Of a stretch of 64,000 nt of DNA, positions 54,434 through 62,172 are shown in pieces. The translations under genes were made by a program, and so were the position numbers. The notes below the pieces were generated by a model. That model was not told where the DNA came from. It did not search any database and worked only from the letters and a program-made list of their open reading frames with translations. The DNA is taken from contig NZ_PNFD01000001.1 of assembly GCF_003254645.1 (NCBI RefSeq), forward strand, positions 620,001 to 684,000, read 5' to 3'. The stretch is from Microbacterium suaedae. GTDB lineage: Bacteria; Actinomycetota; Actinomycetes; Actinomycetales; Microbacteriaceae. Each line of letters begins with the position of its first letter. Positions within the stretch are counted from its first letter, which is position 1.

Positions 54434-55132
54434 ATGGACGGCACAACCGCAGTCGACGTGGCACTGCAACGCGTGCGCGCACTGATCGCCGACGGAACGC
54501 TGCGCACCGGAGACCGGCTCCCGAGCGAGGGCGTGCTCAGCGAGCAGCTCGGCGTCTCGCGTGGTTCGATCCGCGAGGCGATCCGTATGCTCGCCGCACT
54601 CGGCGTCGTCGACACACGCCACGGATCCGGCAGTTTCGTCGCGGAGCTCCGGGCCGCCGACGTGATCGAAAGCCTGTCCCTCACCGTCGGCCTGCTGCCG
54701 CTCGAGTCGGTGCTCGAGCTGTACGAGCTGCGGCGCGTGCTCGAATCCCACGCCGCATCTCTCGCGGCAGCACGCGCCGCCCCGGAAGATCTCGCCGCGC
54801 TCGCACAGACCCTCGACGACCTTGAACGGGCCGGAAACGACGAACGCCAATCACAGCTCGACCACGAGTTTCACATGCGCATCGCGCGCGTCGGCGGAAA
54901 CGACGCCCTCGGAGCGCTCGTGTCCGTGCTGCGCTCGCGCTCCCGCGCCTACAAGCTGTTCACATCCGATTCCGCAGACGAGATCAAGCGCCTGTCCGAC
55001 GCGGGGCACCGCGCGATCCTCCGCGGAATCGAGGCTCAGGATCCTGTCGCCGCGGCGGCGGCAGCGGCCGCGCACGTGACGCAGACCGAAGTCTGGCTGC
55101 GCAAGCTGCGGCCCGCCGCCCAACCGGAATGA
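54434..55132 (+). CDS. GntR-family (FadR subfamily) transcriptional regulator
   Basis: The 232-residue product has the winged helix at about 8-75 (DRLPSEGVLSEQLGVSRGSI) and an all-helical FCD effector domain (ELRRVLESHAASLAAARAAP, LDHEFHMRIARVGGND, HRAILRGIEAQDP with metal-binding Asp/His residues). It is divergent from the aminotransferase/importer operon and the probable repressor of it. Confidence 0.92.
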   Translation: MDGTTAVDVALQRVRALIADGTLRTGDRLPSEGVLSEQLGVSRGSIREAIRMLAALGVVDTRHGSGSFVAELRAADVIESLSLTVGLLPLESVLELYELRRVLESHAASLAAARAAPEDLAALAQTLDDLERAGNDERQSQLDHEFHMRIARVGGNDALGALVSVLRSRSRAYKLFTSDSADEIKRLSDAGHRAILRGIEAQDPVAAAAAAAAHVTQTEVWLRKLRPAAQPE

Positions 55133-55147
55133 CCGGCGAGGGGATGA

Positions 55148-55185
55148 TGGTGCCGGCTGCGGGGCTCGAACCCACGACCCCCTGA
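55148..55185 (-). other. 3' end of a tRNA gene, candidate attachment-site scar
   Basis: On the minus strand, TCAGG, GGGTC, T arm GTGGG-TTCGAGC-CCCGC, acceptor AGCCGGC and an encoded ACCA are all in register for the last 38 nt of a tRNA. The 5' half (matching CCTGA and GCCGGCT) is absent from the expected distance. Integrases recombine at exactly such 3' tRNA segments. The sequence to the right differs in character from the left. Confidence 0.55.
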
Positions 55186-55351
55186 CGACTTCGGGCTGAA
55201 GCACACGCGCCGACAAGGAACCACATCTGACTGCAGTTGCACCCGCTGATCAGGCAATTAACCACAACGCGAAGCCACATCGGCACACATCGAATATCGC
55301 CCGCGAACATCGACATGTGAGACGAATATGAGACGGGTCCACCGTCTCCCC

Positions 55352-55510
55352 ATGGATGATCTCAATCCCGCGCAGCCTCGTCGTCTGGTCTGGTCTGAGG
55401 TGCGTGACCTCCTCGACCTCGCCGCATGCGACAGCGTCGACGAGTTGATCGGGGCGCTCGAGACATACCGGGCGGATCCGTCGCTACCGAACGAGCCTTT
55501 GGATGTTTGA
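55352..55510 (+). CDS. Small hypothetical protein
   Basis: A frame of 52 codons (MDDLNPAQPRRLVWSEVRDL...) encodes an acidic, mostly helical peptide with no recognisable family. The ribosome site is weak. An upstream ATG at 55328 is in frame. Confidence 0.35.
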   Translation: MDDLNPAQPRRLVWSEVRDLLDLAACDSVDELIGALETYRADPSLPNEPLDV

Positions 55511-55535
55511 TCAGGATTTTCCCAGTTAAAGGCAC

Positions 55536-55564
55536 TTGACATACCTCTGTTAAAATGTTATAGG
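55536..55564 (+). promoter_or_regulatory. Sigma-70-type promoter
   Basis: Consensus -35 TTGACA (55536-55541), 17-nt spacer and -10-like TATAGG (55559-55564), in an AT-rich stretch that is unusual for this window. It lies 38 nt before the zinc-ribbon gene's ATG. Confidence 0.65.
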
Positions 55565-55601
55565 GAGATGTTCTCCCCGTGTGCTATCGAAAGGAACCAA
55601 C

Positions 55602-55904
55602 ATGCCCGACCTGCACTGCGTCTCCTGCGGCGAAACCAGTCCGCACGACCTCCCCGCCCTCGACGAAATCCCCGACCTCACACCTGAGTGCTCCCCGTGC
55701 TCAGACGACCTCGGATATGCCGAGTTCTTCCAGGGTGGACACCTCATCGGCAGCGGTCGCGTCGACATAATCAACGGGACCTTCCCGCCGGAGCAGGTTC
55801 GAGACGGCGTCCCGTTCAAGCTCGAGAAGCTGCTCAGCCGATGGACGCCCCACCCCAAGCGCGCACGCTACGCGTCTGAGGAGACGTATACCTTCGTCAG
55901 CTGA
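55602..55904 (+). CDS. Small zinc-ribbon-like protein
   Basis: The 100-residue product starts at ATG 55602 behind AAAGGA. Two CxxC pairs (LHCVSCGE and PECSPCSDD, about 22 residues apart) suggest a zinc-binding knuckle. A domain with YAEFFQGGHLIGSGRVDIIN follows. The family is not recognised. It has its own strong promoter. Confidence 0.65.
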   Translation: MPDLHCVSCGETSPHDLPALDEIPDLTPECSPCSDDLGYAEFFQGGHLIGSGRVDIINGTFPPEQVRDGVPFKLEKLLSRWTPHPKRARYASEETYTFVS

Positions 55905-56021
55905 CCTCGCCTCGCTCGAGCTCGACACGTGCGTGCTCGAGGATGGCAGGCCGTCAGCGCGCGAGGTGTAGCGCTCTGGCCGAGTCCATCGACGTCGCCA
56001 CATCACTGCCAGAATCGGATC

Positions 56022-56549
56022 ATGCCATCTCGCCTATCACCTACTCGCCCACACGCACTCCGTGGGCTAGCGAGACCACCAGTCGCTTCCGGCGCGTCAG
56101 ATGACGGATTGGCTCTCGGACATGCCGAGGTCGTCCGCCTCCGAGAGCAACAGGCAGCGCGCATATCCAGTCATAGGGCGCGTGCATCGAGCATCGTCGC
56201 CGCTGCAGGCATCGCAGCCACCATTGCGGGCACGGTCAGCATTAATCCCGGCTACTTCGTACCGATCCCTGCGTTCATATGTGCAGTGATCTATGCCGTG
56301 AAGTCGATGTTAGTCGTTCCTGTCGAGACGACCGACCCTGAGTTCATTGTGTCCAGGGCAGCGCACGCCAGCGAACGAGACGCACGAATCGAGATCCTCG
56401 GCCAACTCAACCGAGAATACTGGGATCATGAGAATGAGCTCGACAAGATGGCGAAGCATGTCCACGACTCACTTCGGTGGTTCATCGCAGGGACGTCCCT
56501 CATTGGTCTCGTCGCGCTCGTCAACGTTGGACTGGTTCTGGACAGCTAG
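56022..56549 (+). CDS. Three-helix membrane protein, resembles DUF5706/Pycsar-type effectors
   Basis: About 175 residues from ATG 56022. A cytoplasmic helix (ALGHAEVVRLREQQAARISS) is followed by a TM hairpin (about 76-96 and 101-122). A cytoplasmic helical segment (EILGQLNREYWDHENELDKMAKHVHDSLR) and a last TM helix (about 152-173) complete it. This layout is like the small membrane effectors of cyclic-nucleotide defence systems, but I see no cyclase gene and no diagnostic motif, so the likeness is topological only. A 48-residue gene follows 11 bp later. Confidence 0.6.
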   Translation: MPSRLSPTRPHALRGLARPPVASGASDDGLALGHAEVVRLREQQAARISSHRARASSIVAAAGIAATIAGTVSINPGYFVPIPAFICAVIYAVKSMLVVPVETTDPEFIVSRAAHASERDARIEILGQLNREYWDHENELDKMAKHVHDSLRWFIAGTSLIGLVALVNVGLVLDS

Positions 56550-56560
56550 AGGAGAAGGCA

Positions 56561-56707
56561 ATGAGCGACGAGTCAGCCGCGGACAGGATGAAGAATCTCA
56601 TCCGCACGAAGCCAACGAGCAACAAACCGAAGCCAACCCACCAGACGTCGTTCGAATCGAAAAGGCCACCGGCACCTCTCAAGCGGGACAACCCCGACGA
56701 GCGCTAG
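56561..56707 (+). CDS. Small basic hypothetical protein
   Basis: 48 residues (MSDESAADRMKNLIRTKPTS...), Lys/Pro-rich and probably disordered. A strong ribosome site AGGAGAAGG precedes the ATG. It is coupled to the membrane protein gene upstream. No family is recognised. Confidence 0.5.
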   Translation: MSDESAADRMKNLIRTKPTSNKPKPTHQTSFESKRPPAPLKRDNPDER

Positions 56708-56746
56708 GACGAAGGGCGTGAGAAACGAACTGGTGACAGGTTCGGT

Positions 56747-57622
56747 CTAGGCCGCGAGTGTGAGCGGCTCGGCTAGCTTGGCTTCGAACTCGAAGGGCGT
56801 CAACCCGCCGAGGGTGTCCTGAGATCGTTGGCGGTGGTACTTCCGCTCGATCCAGACGACGATGGCAAGCCGCAGCTCATGCCGCGTCGACCACCGTTGC
56901 TGGTTGAGCACGTTTGTCTGCAGCAACGACCAGAACGACTCCATGGCCGCGTTGTCTCCTGCAGCGCCGACGCGGCCCATCGATCCGACCATGTCGTGGC
57001 GGCGAAGCTCGCGGGCAACCGCTCGACTTCGAAATTGACTGCCGCGATCGGCATGCAGGGTGCATCCGGCGATATCACCGCGGCGAACGACGGCGTTTCG
57101 GACGGCGTCGACGGCGAGCTTCGCGGTCATCCGGTCCGAGATCGAGTAGCCGACGATGCGGTTGGAGAACACGTCTTTGATCGCGCAGCAGTAGAGCTTG
57201 CCTTCGCCCGTCCAATGCTCCGTGATGTCCGTGAGCCAGAGACGGTTCGGAGCATCGGCACGGAACACACGTTGGACGTGATCGTCGAACACGGGCGGGC
57301 CCACCTTCTTGCCCTTGCCACGCCGACGGCGCTGCGCGGACGAGAGAATCCCGGACTGCGAACACAGCTTCCACGCCGTCCGCCGACTCATCCGCCACCC
57401 TGCCCGCCGCGCCTCGTCGGTCAGGTATCGGTAGCCGAACGTCGGGTCGTCCGCATGAGCATCGTGGAGCGCGTTGATCCGATACGCGCGGACCAGGTCC
57501 GCCTCGCGGATCGGGTCATTCCGCCACCGGTAGTAGGGCTGCCTTGCGAGCTTGAGCACCCGGCACGACACCGTCACGGTGATCCCCGCGACGGCGAGCT
57601 CAGCAACGAGCGGGTATGTCAT
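56747..57622 (-). CDS. IS3-family transposase OrfB (catalytic)
   Basis: The 291-residue product has an N-terminal HTH_21-like region (LHDAHADDPTFGYRYLTDEA). The rve integrase core has D132 (WLTDITEHW), D192 (LHADRGSQF) and E228 (AAMESFW), the D-D(35)-E spacing of IS3. Its ATG overlaps the orfA stop as ATGA, after a run of four A that could allow frameshifting. The frame is intact. Confidence 0.93.
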   Translation of the reverse strand: MTYPLVAELAVAGITVTVSCRVLKLARQPYYRWRNDPIREADLVRAYRINALHDAHADDPTFGYRYLTDEARRAGWRMSRRTAWKLCSQSGILSSAQRRRRGKGKKVGPPVFDDHVQRVFRADAPNRLWLTDITEHWTGEGKLYCCAIKDVFSNRIVGYSISDRMTAKLAVDAVRNAVVRRGDIAGCTLHADRGSQFRSRAVARELRRHDMVGSMGRVGAAGDNAAMESFWSLLQTNVLNQQRWSTRHELRLAIVVWIERKYHRQRSQDTLGGLTPFEFEAKLAEPLTLAA

Positions 57623-57924
57623 TTTGGGGAGCCACCGAGCTTGAGGTTCGCTTGCGACAGATACGCCGCAGCCCTCCTGAGCACCTCGTGATCCTGATCG
57701 AGCAACCGAATCCGCTTCTTGAGTTCTCGGGCCTCCGCGGCGTCGGCCGCGGTCTGGCCTGGACGGTTACCGTTCTCGACATCAGCTTGGCGGAGCCAGT
57801 TCTGCAACGTCGCTTCGCTGATCCCGAAGTCGGTCGCGATCTGTTTGATAGTGACGCCGCTCTCACGGCTACGAGCAACCGCGACAACGTCCTCGCGGAA
57901 CTCCTTGGGGTATGGACCAGGCAT
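57619..57924 (-). CDS. IS3-family transposase OrfA
   Basis: 101 residues from ATG 57924 (MPGPYPKEFREDVVAVARSR). The HTH_Tnp_1 helix-turn-helix (GVTIKQIATDFGISEATLQN) is followed by a leucine-zipper region (LKKRIRLLDQDHEVLRRAAA). It is intact. Confidence 0.92.
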   Translation of the reverse strand: MPGPYPKEFREDVVAVARSRESGVTIKQIATDFGISEATLQNWLRQADVENGNRPGQTAADAAEARELKKRIRLLDQDHEVLRRAAAYLSQANLKLGGSPK

Positions 57925-58006
57925 GATGACATCCTCCCCGCCAACGCCTCCCAGCACTAACGATCAATCGTCACCGATCCGTTCCTCACGCCCCATCGAG
58001 GTCGAG

Positions 58007-58162
58007 ATGCCCGATGGGTCCACTCGCCCGCTCGGGATCGGCTACGAGACTCTTTCGGAGGTGCGTTCGTACCTCGCCGGTGCTGTGCGAGAGGACTGGA
58101 GCTTTCTCCCGATGTTCGGCGGCGCCGACCCGTACGACTCGCTGGTCCTTCAGCGATCCTGA
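58007..58162 (+). CDS. Short hypothetical frame beside the IS, possibly a truncated gene
   Basis: 51 codons (MPDGSTRPLGIGYETLSEVR...) end at 58162, followed by a strong terminator. The frame is open leftward to the IS edge, so this may be the 3' end of a gene cut by the insertion. No family is recognised. Confidence 0.4.
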   Translation: MPDGSTRPLGIGYETLSEVRSYLAGAVREDWSFLPMFGGADPYDSLVLQRS

Positions 58163-58224
58163 TGGGATCCCGCATAGCGAAACCCCGAGGTGACCCAAGG
58201 CGCTGACGATCCGTCAATCAGGGG

Positions 58225-58260
58225 AGAACCCCGCAGCACCACACGGTGCTGCGGGGTTCT
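58225..58260 (+). terminator. Intrinsic terminator
   Basis: A perfect 16-bp stem (AGAACCCCGCAGCACC and complement) with an ACAC loop and TTCGTTT after it. It follows the 58162 stop and separates the IS region from the SDP operon. Confidence 0.85.
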
Positions 58261-58340
58261 TCGTTTCGTGGCGATGGTCTAGATCGTGTCCGCAACCCGA
58301 TCGTCAGTAGGGGCGCAGTAGGGTTCGTAGCAACTCGAGA

Positions 58341-59315
58341 TCATGATGGTGAGGTGGGCGATGGCGAAGTCTGACGCAAAGCGCTGTCAGCCGCCGACGG
58401 TCGTATGGGGTGCGAGATTCTTTTCCCGAACGACAGGCCCCGCTGCTCATCCGGTCGAAGAAGCAGTAGGATATCGGCGGCGATCATCACGGCCGAGAAC
58501 GACCACAGTCCCATGACGATCGCAATCGCTCCATGAAACGCAATGCCTAGAATCAGCAGTACCTGTCGAGCTCGTCGACGCATGAATGGTCCGGCGACCA
58601 ACGCCAGTTGAAGAACAAGCGTTCCATAGCTGGCGATGATTGATATGACAGGAAACTGGAACACTAGTAGCGTGAGTGAGCGTATCGGTTCAGCAGGCCC
58701 GAAGGTGGGATTCTGCAACCAATACCAAAGGGCGGAACCGTCGGCCCATTCAGTGACAGCCATCTTCGCGATCGATGCCTGCAGGTAGACGCCCATCAGC
58801 TGAACTATCCACAATCCGAGGCATGCGTAGGCAATGTACTTAGCCACGAGGCTCGTTGACCGATATTGGTCGTCTCGTCGCCAGTGGGTCAACCGACCAT
58901 CAAACAAGCAGAATGGGATGAGGATCAGGGTGAGGTTGGATGCAAGGTGATCACCGCCATCGGGCAGCGGGCTACCCGCTGCGAGACTCCAGGTGAGATA
59001 CCAATGAGGAATGCAGGTCCACCGCGGCAGCACCCCGATGGCGGCGATGAACAACACGCCGATGGCAACGATCACAGACCAAGTGGGTACACCTTGGTCC
59101 GCAGTGAGGCAGAAGAAGGACAGGCTGGTCGCTTCAGTGCTACACGTCACCCCGTCCGGATAGTTCTCGCTTCGAAAGAACAGCTGGCTGCTCGGGGTGA
59201 ATGTCAAGGTGATGGCCGTGGATAAAGCCAGGATCGTTCGCGCAGTGCCGACGACTGGGGTGAACGGAGACGTTCTCGCGATGTAGCGATCGAGTTTCTG
59301 CGTCAGAGAAGTCAC
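58341..59315 (-). CDS. sdpB: SdpB-family membrane protein (SDP toxin maturation)
   Basis: About 324 residues from GTG 59315, overlapping the sdpA stop (GTGA). It has about seven to eight membrane helices of the HTTM (vitamin K-carboxylase-like) type, with the family pattern ARTILALSTAITLTFTPSSQ at the start, then YLTWSLAAGSPLPDGGDHLA and a conserved QASIAKMAVTEWADGSALWY. In Bacillus, SdpA and SdpB are needed to process SdpC into the active SDP peptide. It is the last gene of the C-A-B unit. Confidence 0.85.
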   Translation of the reverse strand: MTSLTQKLDRYIARTSPFTPVVGTARTILALSTAITLTFTPSSQLFFRSENYPDGVTCSTEATSLSFFCLTADQGVPTWSVIVAIGVLFIAAIGVLPRWTCIPHWYLTWSLAAGSPLPDGGDHLASNLTLILIPFCLFDGRLTHWRRDDQYRSTSLVAKYIAYACLGLWIVQLMGVYLQASIAKMAVTEWADGSALWYWLQNPTFGPAEPIRSLTLLVFQFPVISIIASYGTLVLQLALVAGPFMRRRARQVLLILGIAFHGAIAIVMGLWSFSAVMIAADILLLLRPDEQRGLSFGKRISHPIRPSAADSALRQTSPSPTSPS

Positions 59316-59950
59316 GACAGTAGCTCGCAATCAACGTCAAGAATCATACCGGACAATTCGGGTTTCCCTCCAAACCTGGCGTAGGAAAGCGGCACAGGAT
59401 CTTCCCTGATAAGCGCGATACGCTCGCAAAGTCGAAGGTCATACCCGGCCACGTTCGAAGCAAGGATCGGGCCAGACTCAAGTGTCTGAGCAATACAATC
59501 GAGCTCGGAGACTGTGCCGCACGAGACCCACTCCGGTGTCCCCTCCGCTCCAGATACAACCCCTTCGACATCGAACTCGGTGAGGCGGCCTTCGCGGTTC
59601 GCCCCGAACGCATACTGCGGCTGCACATTTGGGCCGCGTTTCGCGTTCACCCATTCATTGTTGACCCCCTCTGTGTAGGGCGTCACCGAAGGTTCGCGCG
59701 GGTCTCGCGTAAAGAACCCCCACCCTTGCGGAACGACGGACTGAACTACTGCCAGCCCGCCGTTCCACGAGCGAGGCGTATGCACTTGGGCGGGCAGCGA
59801 CGTCACCGCGATGACTGCAACGATGAGAAGTGTTGCCACCAGTACGGTGTTCCTGATCATTGCCGAACCCTCGGCAGCTTGCTGAGGCGCCGAGTTGTCG
59901 ACGGTCTCGTCATTGGTGGCGTTGCTCAATTCGTCGTTCTCCCCGCCCAT
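59312..59950 (-). CDS. sdpA: SdpA-family protein (SDP toxin maturation)
   Basis: About 212 residues from ATG 59950, 16 bp after the sdpC stop; ATG 59860 behind GAGGG would give 182. After an acidic N-terminus there is one membrane helix. An extracytoplasmic domain with the family hallmark VVPQGWGFFTRDPREP near its start and C-terminal LCERIALIREDPVPLSYARF follows. It acts with SdpB in the export and maturation of the toxin. Confidence 0.85.
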   Translation of the reverse strand: MGGENDELSNATNDETVDNSAPQQAAEGSAMIRNTVLVATLLIVAVIAVTSLPAQVHTPRSWNGGLAVVQSVVPQGWGFFTRDPREPSVTPYTEGVNNEWVNAKRGPNVQPQYAFGANREGRLTEFDVEGVVSGAEGTPEWVSCGTVSELDCIAQTLESGPILASNVAGYDLRLCERIALIREDPVPLSYARFGGKPELSGMILDVDCELLS

Positions 59951-59966
59951 GGTGCGCACGCAGATG

Positions 59967-60599
59967 TCAGTCGCGTGCCGCGACTGTGACCTCGGCCACG
60001 AACTGCTCCTGTGCAGCACGCGAGTTCTGGGTTGTCACAGCCGCGGAGTTCGCAGTGCAATCGACCCACCAGGCACCACAGGCGACCGCGGCGCCTACGA
60101 CGGCGCCCGCGAGTGCCGTGAGGGCGACCGTGTTGTGGACTGCAACCGCTGCATAGGCGACGCAGACGACTGCAACACCGCACGCCTGGGGGGTCACGCC
60201 CTGTTCCTCAGCTACAGCGGCCAGCGCCTCCTCGCCGACAGTCTCTTCCGCATGCGCCATATAGGTCTCAGCGAGACCATCGAGACCAGCGTCCACGCGA
60301 TTGATGTCGCCGCTGCGGATGTCGTTCGCGTATCCGGCGACGGCGTCGCTCTCTGCGTCGAGGAACTCATCGAGCGCTTCTTCGATCCCCTGTTCGTATT
60401 CAGCGCGTACCGCCGAGTCTTCGATGACGACCTCGTTGTTCACCTCGCTCGCAAACTCGCCGTTGCCGAAGAGAAGTCCCTGGACAACTTCCCGGTCAGT
60501 GGGCTCTGTGGTGTTGGCGGTTGCCGCAGTGATGCCGCCGCCCCCGACGAGCACCACTGCAGCAGCCGCTATTGTCGCCAGTTTGTTTCGAACCTTCAT
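59967..60599 (-). CDS. sdpC: SdpC-family antimicrobial peptide precursor
   Basis: 210 residues, starting at ATG 60599 behind GGAGA. Residues 1-28 are a signal peptide (MKVRNKLATIAAAAVVLVGG...). Residues 30-138 are an acidic helical pro-region. The hydrophobic core begins at Cys140 with CGVAVVCVAYAAVAVHNTVA. This matches Bacillus SDP (CGxxxVCVA, then N-x-VAL-x-TA), whose two cysteines form a six-residue-spaced disulfide. Two further cysteines (174, 181) and an Ala/Gln-rich tail follow. It is the first gene of the operon. It is predicted to give a secreted, pore-forming peptide of about 42 residues that kills related cells. Confidence 0.88.
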   Translation of the reverse strand: MKVRNKLATIAAAAVVLVGGGGITAATANTTEPTDREVVQGLLFGNGEFASEVNNEVVIEDSAVRAEYEQGIEEALDEFLDAESDAVAGYANDIRSGDINRVDAGLDGLAETYMAHAEETVGEEALAAVAEEQGVTPQACGVAVVCVAYAAVAVHNTVALTALAGAVVGAAVACGAWWVDCTANSAAVTTQNSRAAQEQFVAEVTVAARD

Positions 60600-60713
60600 T
60601 CGTTCTTCTCCAATCTCCTCCGCTGTATCTCAGGGAAGAAGCTCTATCAAGCTCGATTAGGCACGCCGACTCGCGCCCTCCACCTAGGAGAGGCTCGTGG
60701 AAGGCAGTCTTCG

Positions 60714-61733
60714 TCAGGTCGTAGGGAGCTTAGGAACGGATGCGCGAAGCACAGCCGCGGCATCGTCAGCGTTAGGTAGCGACACAATGAGATCGGCGTC
60801 CGGCTTCTGCGTTTGCACACGCAGCACTGGGCCGGAGTTCATGAGGATCGCGCGACTGCCATCATTGAGCAACCGGAACCCTCGGCCGGCTCCGGTCGGC
60901 GGTGTGCCGGTGCTGATCGCGGTGATCCGGTCGGCATCGATCCGACACAACGTCGTCCCCAATCCAGTGCGGACCCGGACACCGCGAGCACTCGCGGTCA
61001 CGCGGATGCGTCGGAGCGTGAAAGCCGTCAAGACAGCCAGCACCGCAACGGTCGCGAGGATCCAGGTCCACCAGCTCGAAGGCCTTGTCGCGACCAGGTA
61101 TGCGCCACAGGCGAGCGATGCGGTCGCGATGAACCAGAGAACGAGGCGGGCTTCCGTCTTCAGCGGCACAGTGCGGGACCAGACAAGACGTTCACCAGAC
61201 GCAACCTCGAGGCGCGCGGTCGCATCCTCTGTCGGTGATGCAGAGACGGAGTTCGCATCAGGCCGAGGCGCGACGACGACCCCGGCGACGGCCAGCAGTG
61301 CCGCGACGCCGGCGCCAACGCCGGCCCACGCCCCCATCCCCACGATCGGGTCGCCGGGCTCCAGGCCGCGCTGCAGGTACAGCGCCGCGGTCAGGCACGT
61401 GGCGAAGAAGCCGATGGTCGCCCACAGAATCGCTACGATAAATCGCAGATTCGTGGGAGGGACACCCTCTGCTGAGCGGGCGAACGACACGGTGATGGGT
61501 ACGCTGATCAACGCGGTGAATCCGGCCACGAGTCCGCCGGTCAGGGCCGGGAGGATCCACGCGGGCCCGAAGCCGTCTGGCCCGTCCGCTCCCCAGTTCA
61601 CTGCCACCTGCGTTGGCACGTCCGGGAGTATGAAGAGTTGCGCAGCAACCGCAATCGCTCCAATACCGAGCGGTACAGCGATCCCTGCGACGACGAAGCG
61701 TCTCACTGCACGTCGGTGACCAGCATCGATCAT
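60714..61733 (-). CDS. DUF1648-domain membrane protein, candidate SDP immunity factor
   Basis: 339 residues, with AGGGACG before ATG 61733. The N-terminal domain is DUF1648-like (FILPDVPTQVAVNWGADGPDGFG), the domain that also forms the start of SdpI immunity proteins. Further membrane helices and a C-terminal bacterial PH-like domain (LRRIRVTASARGVRVRTGLG) follow. DUF1648/GntR pairs also occur without SDP genes in Actinobacteria. The immunity role therefore rests on position, 114 bp upstream of sdpC on the same strand. Confidence 0.7.
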   Translation of the reverse strand: MIDAGHRRAVRRFVVAGIAVPLGIGAIAVAAQLFILPDVPTQVAVNWGADGPDGFGPAWILPALTGGLVAGFTALISVPITVSFARSAEGVPPTNLRFIVAILWATIGFFATCLTAALYLQRGLEPGDPIVGMGAWAGVGAGVAALLAVAGVVVAPRPDANSVSASPTEDATARLEVASGERLVWSRTVPLKTEARLVLWFIATASLACGAYLVATRPSSWWTWILATVAVLAVLTAFTLRRIRVTASARGVRVRTGLGTTLCRIDADRITAISTGTPPTGAGRGFRLLNDGSRAILMNSGPVLRVQTQKPDADLIVSLPNADDAAAVLRASVPKLPTT

Positions 61734-61791
61734 CGTCCCTATTTCCCCCCATTTTTACCCCCGCGATGACCGGCCTCCGGCCGCTATCGCG

Positions 61792-62172
61792 TCATGTGTG
61801 TTGGACAACTCCACCCAGCTGCGAATGGTGCGAAGCCATAATGTCCATGATCTGTTGACGACTGAGACCCAGCGTCGCCGCCTTCTGCACCGTCTGATCG
61901 ATCAGCGCAGACAACTCGACGAAGGCCGGCGACGGCTCCGCACATACACGCGTCCCCCGGCCCCGCCGCATCTCAATCAACCCTTCATCGCGCAACATGC
62001 CGTAGGCACGCAGGACGGTGTGGAGATTGACGTCCAGATCAGACGCAACCTCGCGCGCAGGCGGAAGTCGCTCACCGGCATCCAGTTCGCCCGTGGCGAT
62101 GCTCCGGCGGATCTGCACCGCGATCTGGATCCCCAAGGGGACCGAGCTCGCGTCGTCGACCCGGATCAACAT
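61792..62172 (-). CDS. GntR-family (YtrA-type) transcriptional regulator
   Basis: The 126-residue product has a winged helix (GELDAGERLPPAREVASDLD..., VNLHTVLRAYGMLRDEGLIE) with a short helical tail, as in YtrA-type repressors. It lies 58 bp upstream of the DUF1648 gene on the same strand and probably controls it, perhaps with the sdp genes. A TAACTT hexamer 7 nt before the ATG suggests a leaderless start. The inverted repeat at 62172-62193 covers this promoter. Confidence 0.85.
   Translation of the reverse strand: MLIRVDDASSVPLGIQIAVQIRRSIATGELDAGERLPPAREVASDLDVNLHTVLRAYGMLRDEGLIEMRRGRGTRVCAEPSPAFVELSALIDQTVQKAATLGLSRQQIMDIMASHHSQLGGVVQHT

Larger units (their letters stand above)
56727..57976 (-). 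mobile_element. IS3-family insertion sequence
   Basis: It contains overlapping orfA and orfB of an IS3-type element. The ends are approximate: GGTGAC near 56732 and its complement near 57970-57975 may be the outer bases of weak terminal repeats, giving about 1.25 kb, the usual IS3 size. I could not define a target duplication. Confidence 0.8.

Noticed and set aside
60714-61719. Plus-strand 340-residue frame opposite the DUF1648 protein gene
   Set aside because: It has Arg/Ser/Thr/Pro-rich antisense composition; the minus frame has membrane helices and the DUF1648 motif.
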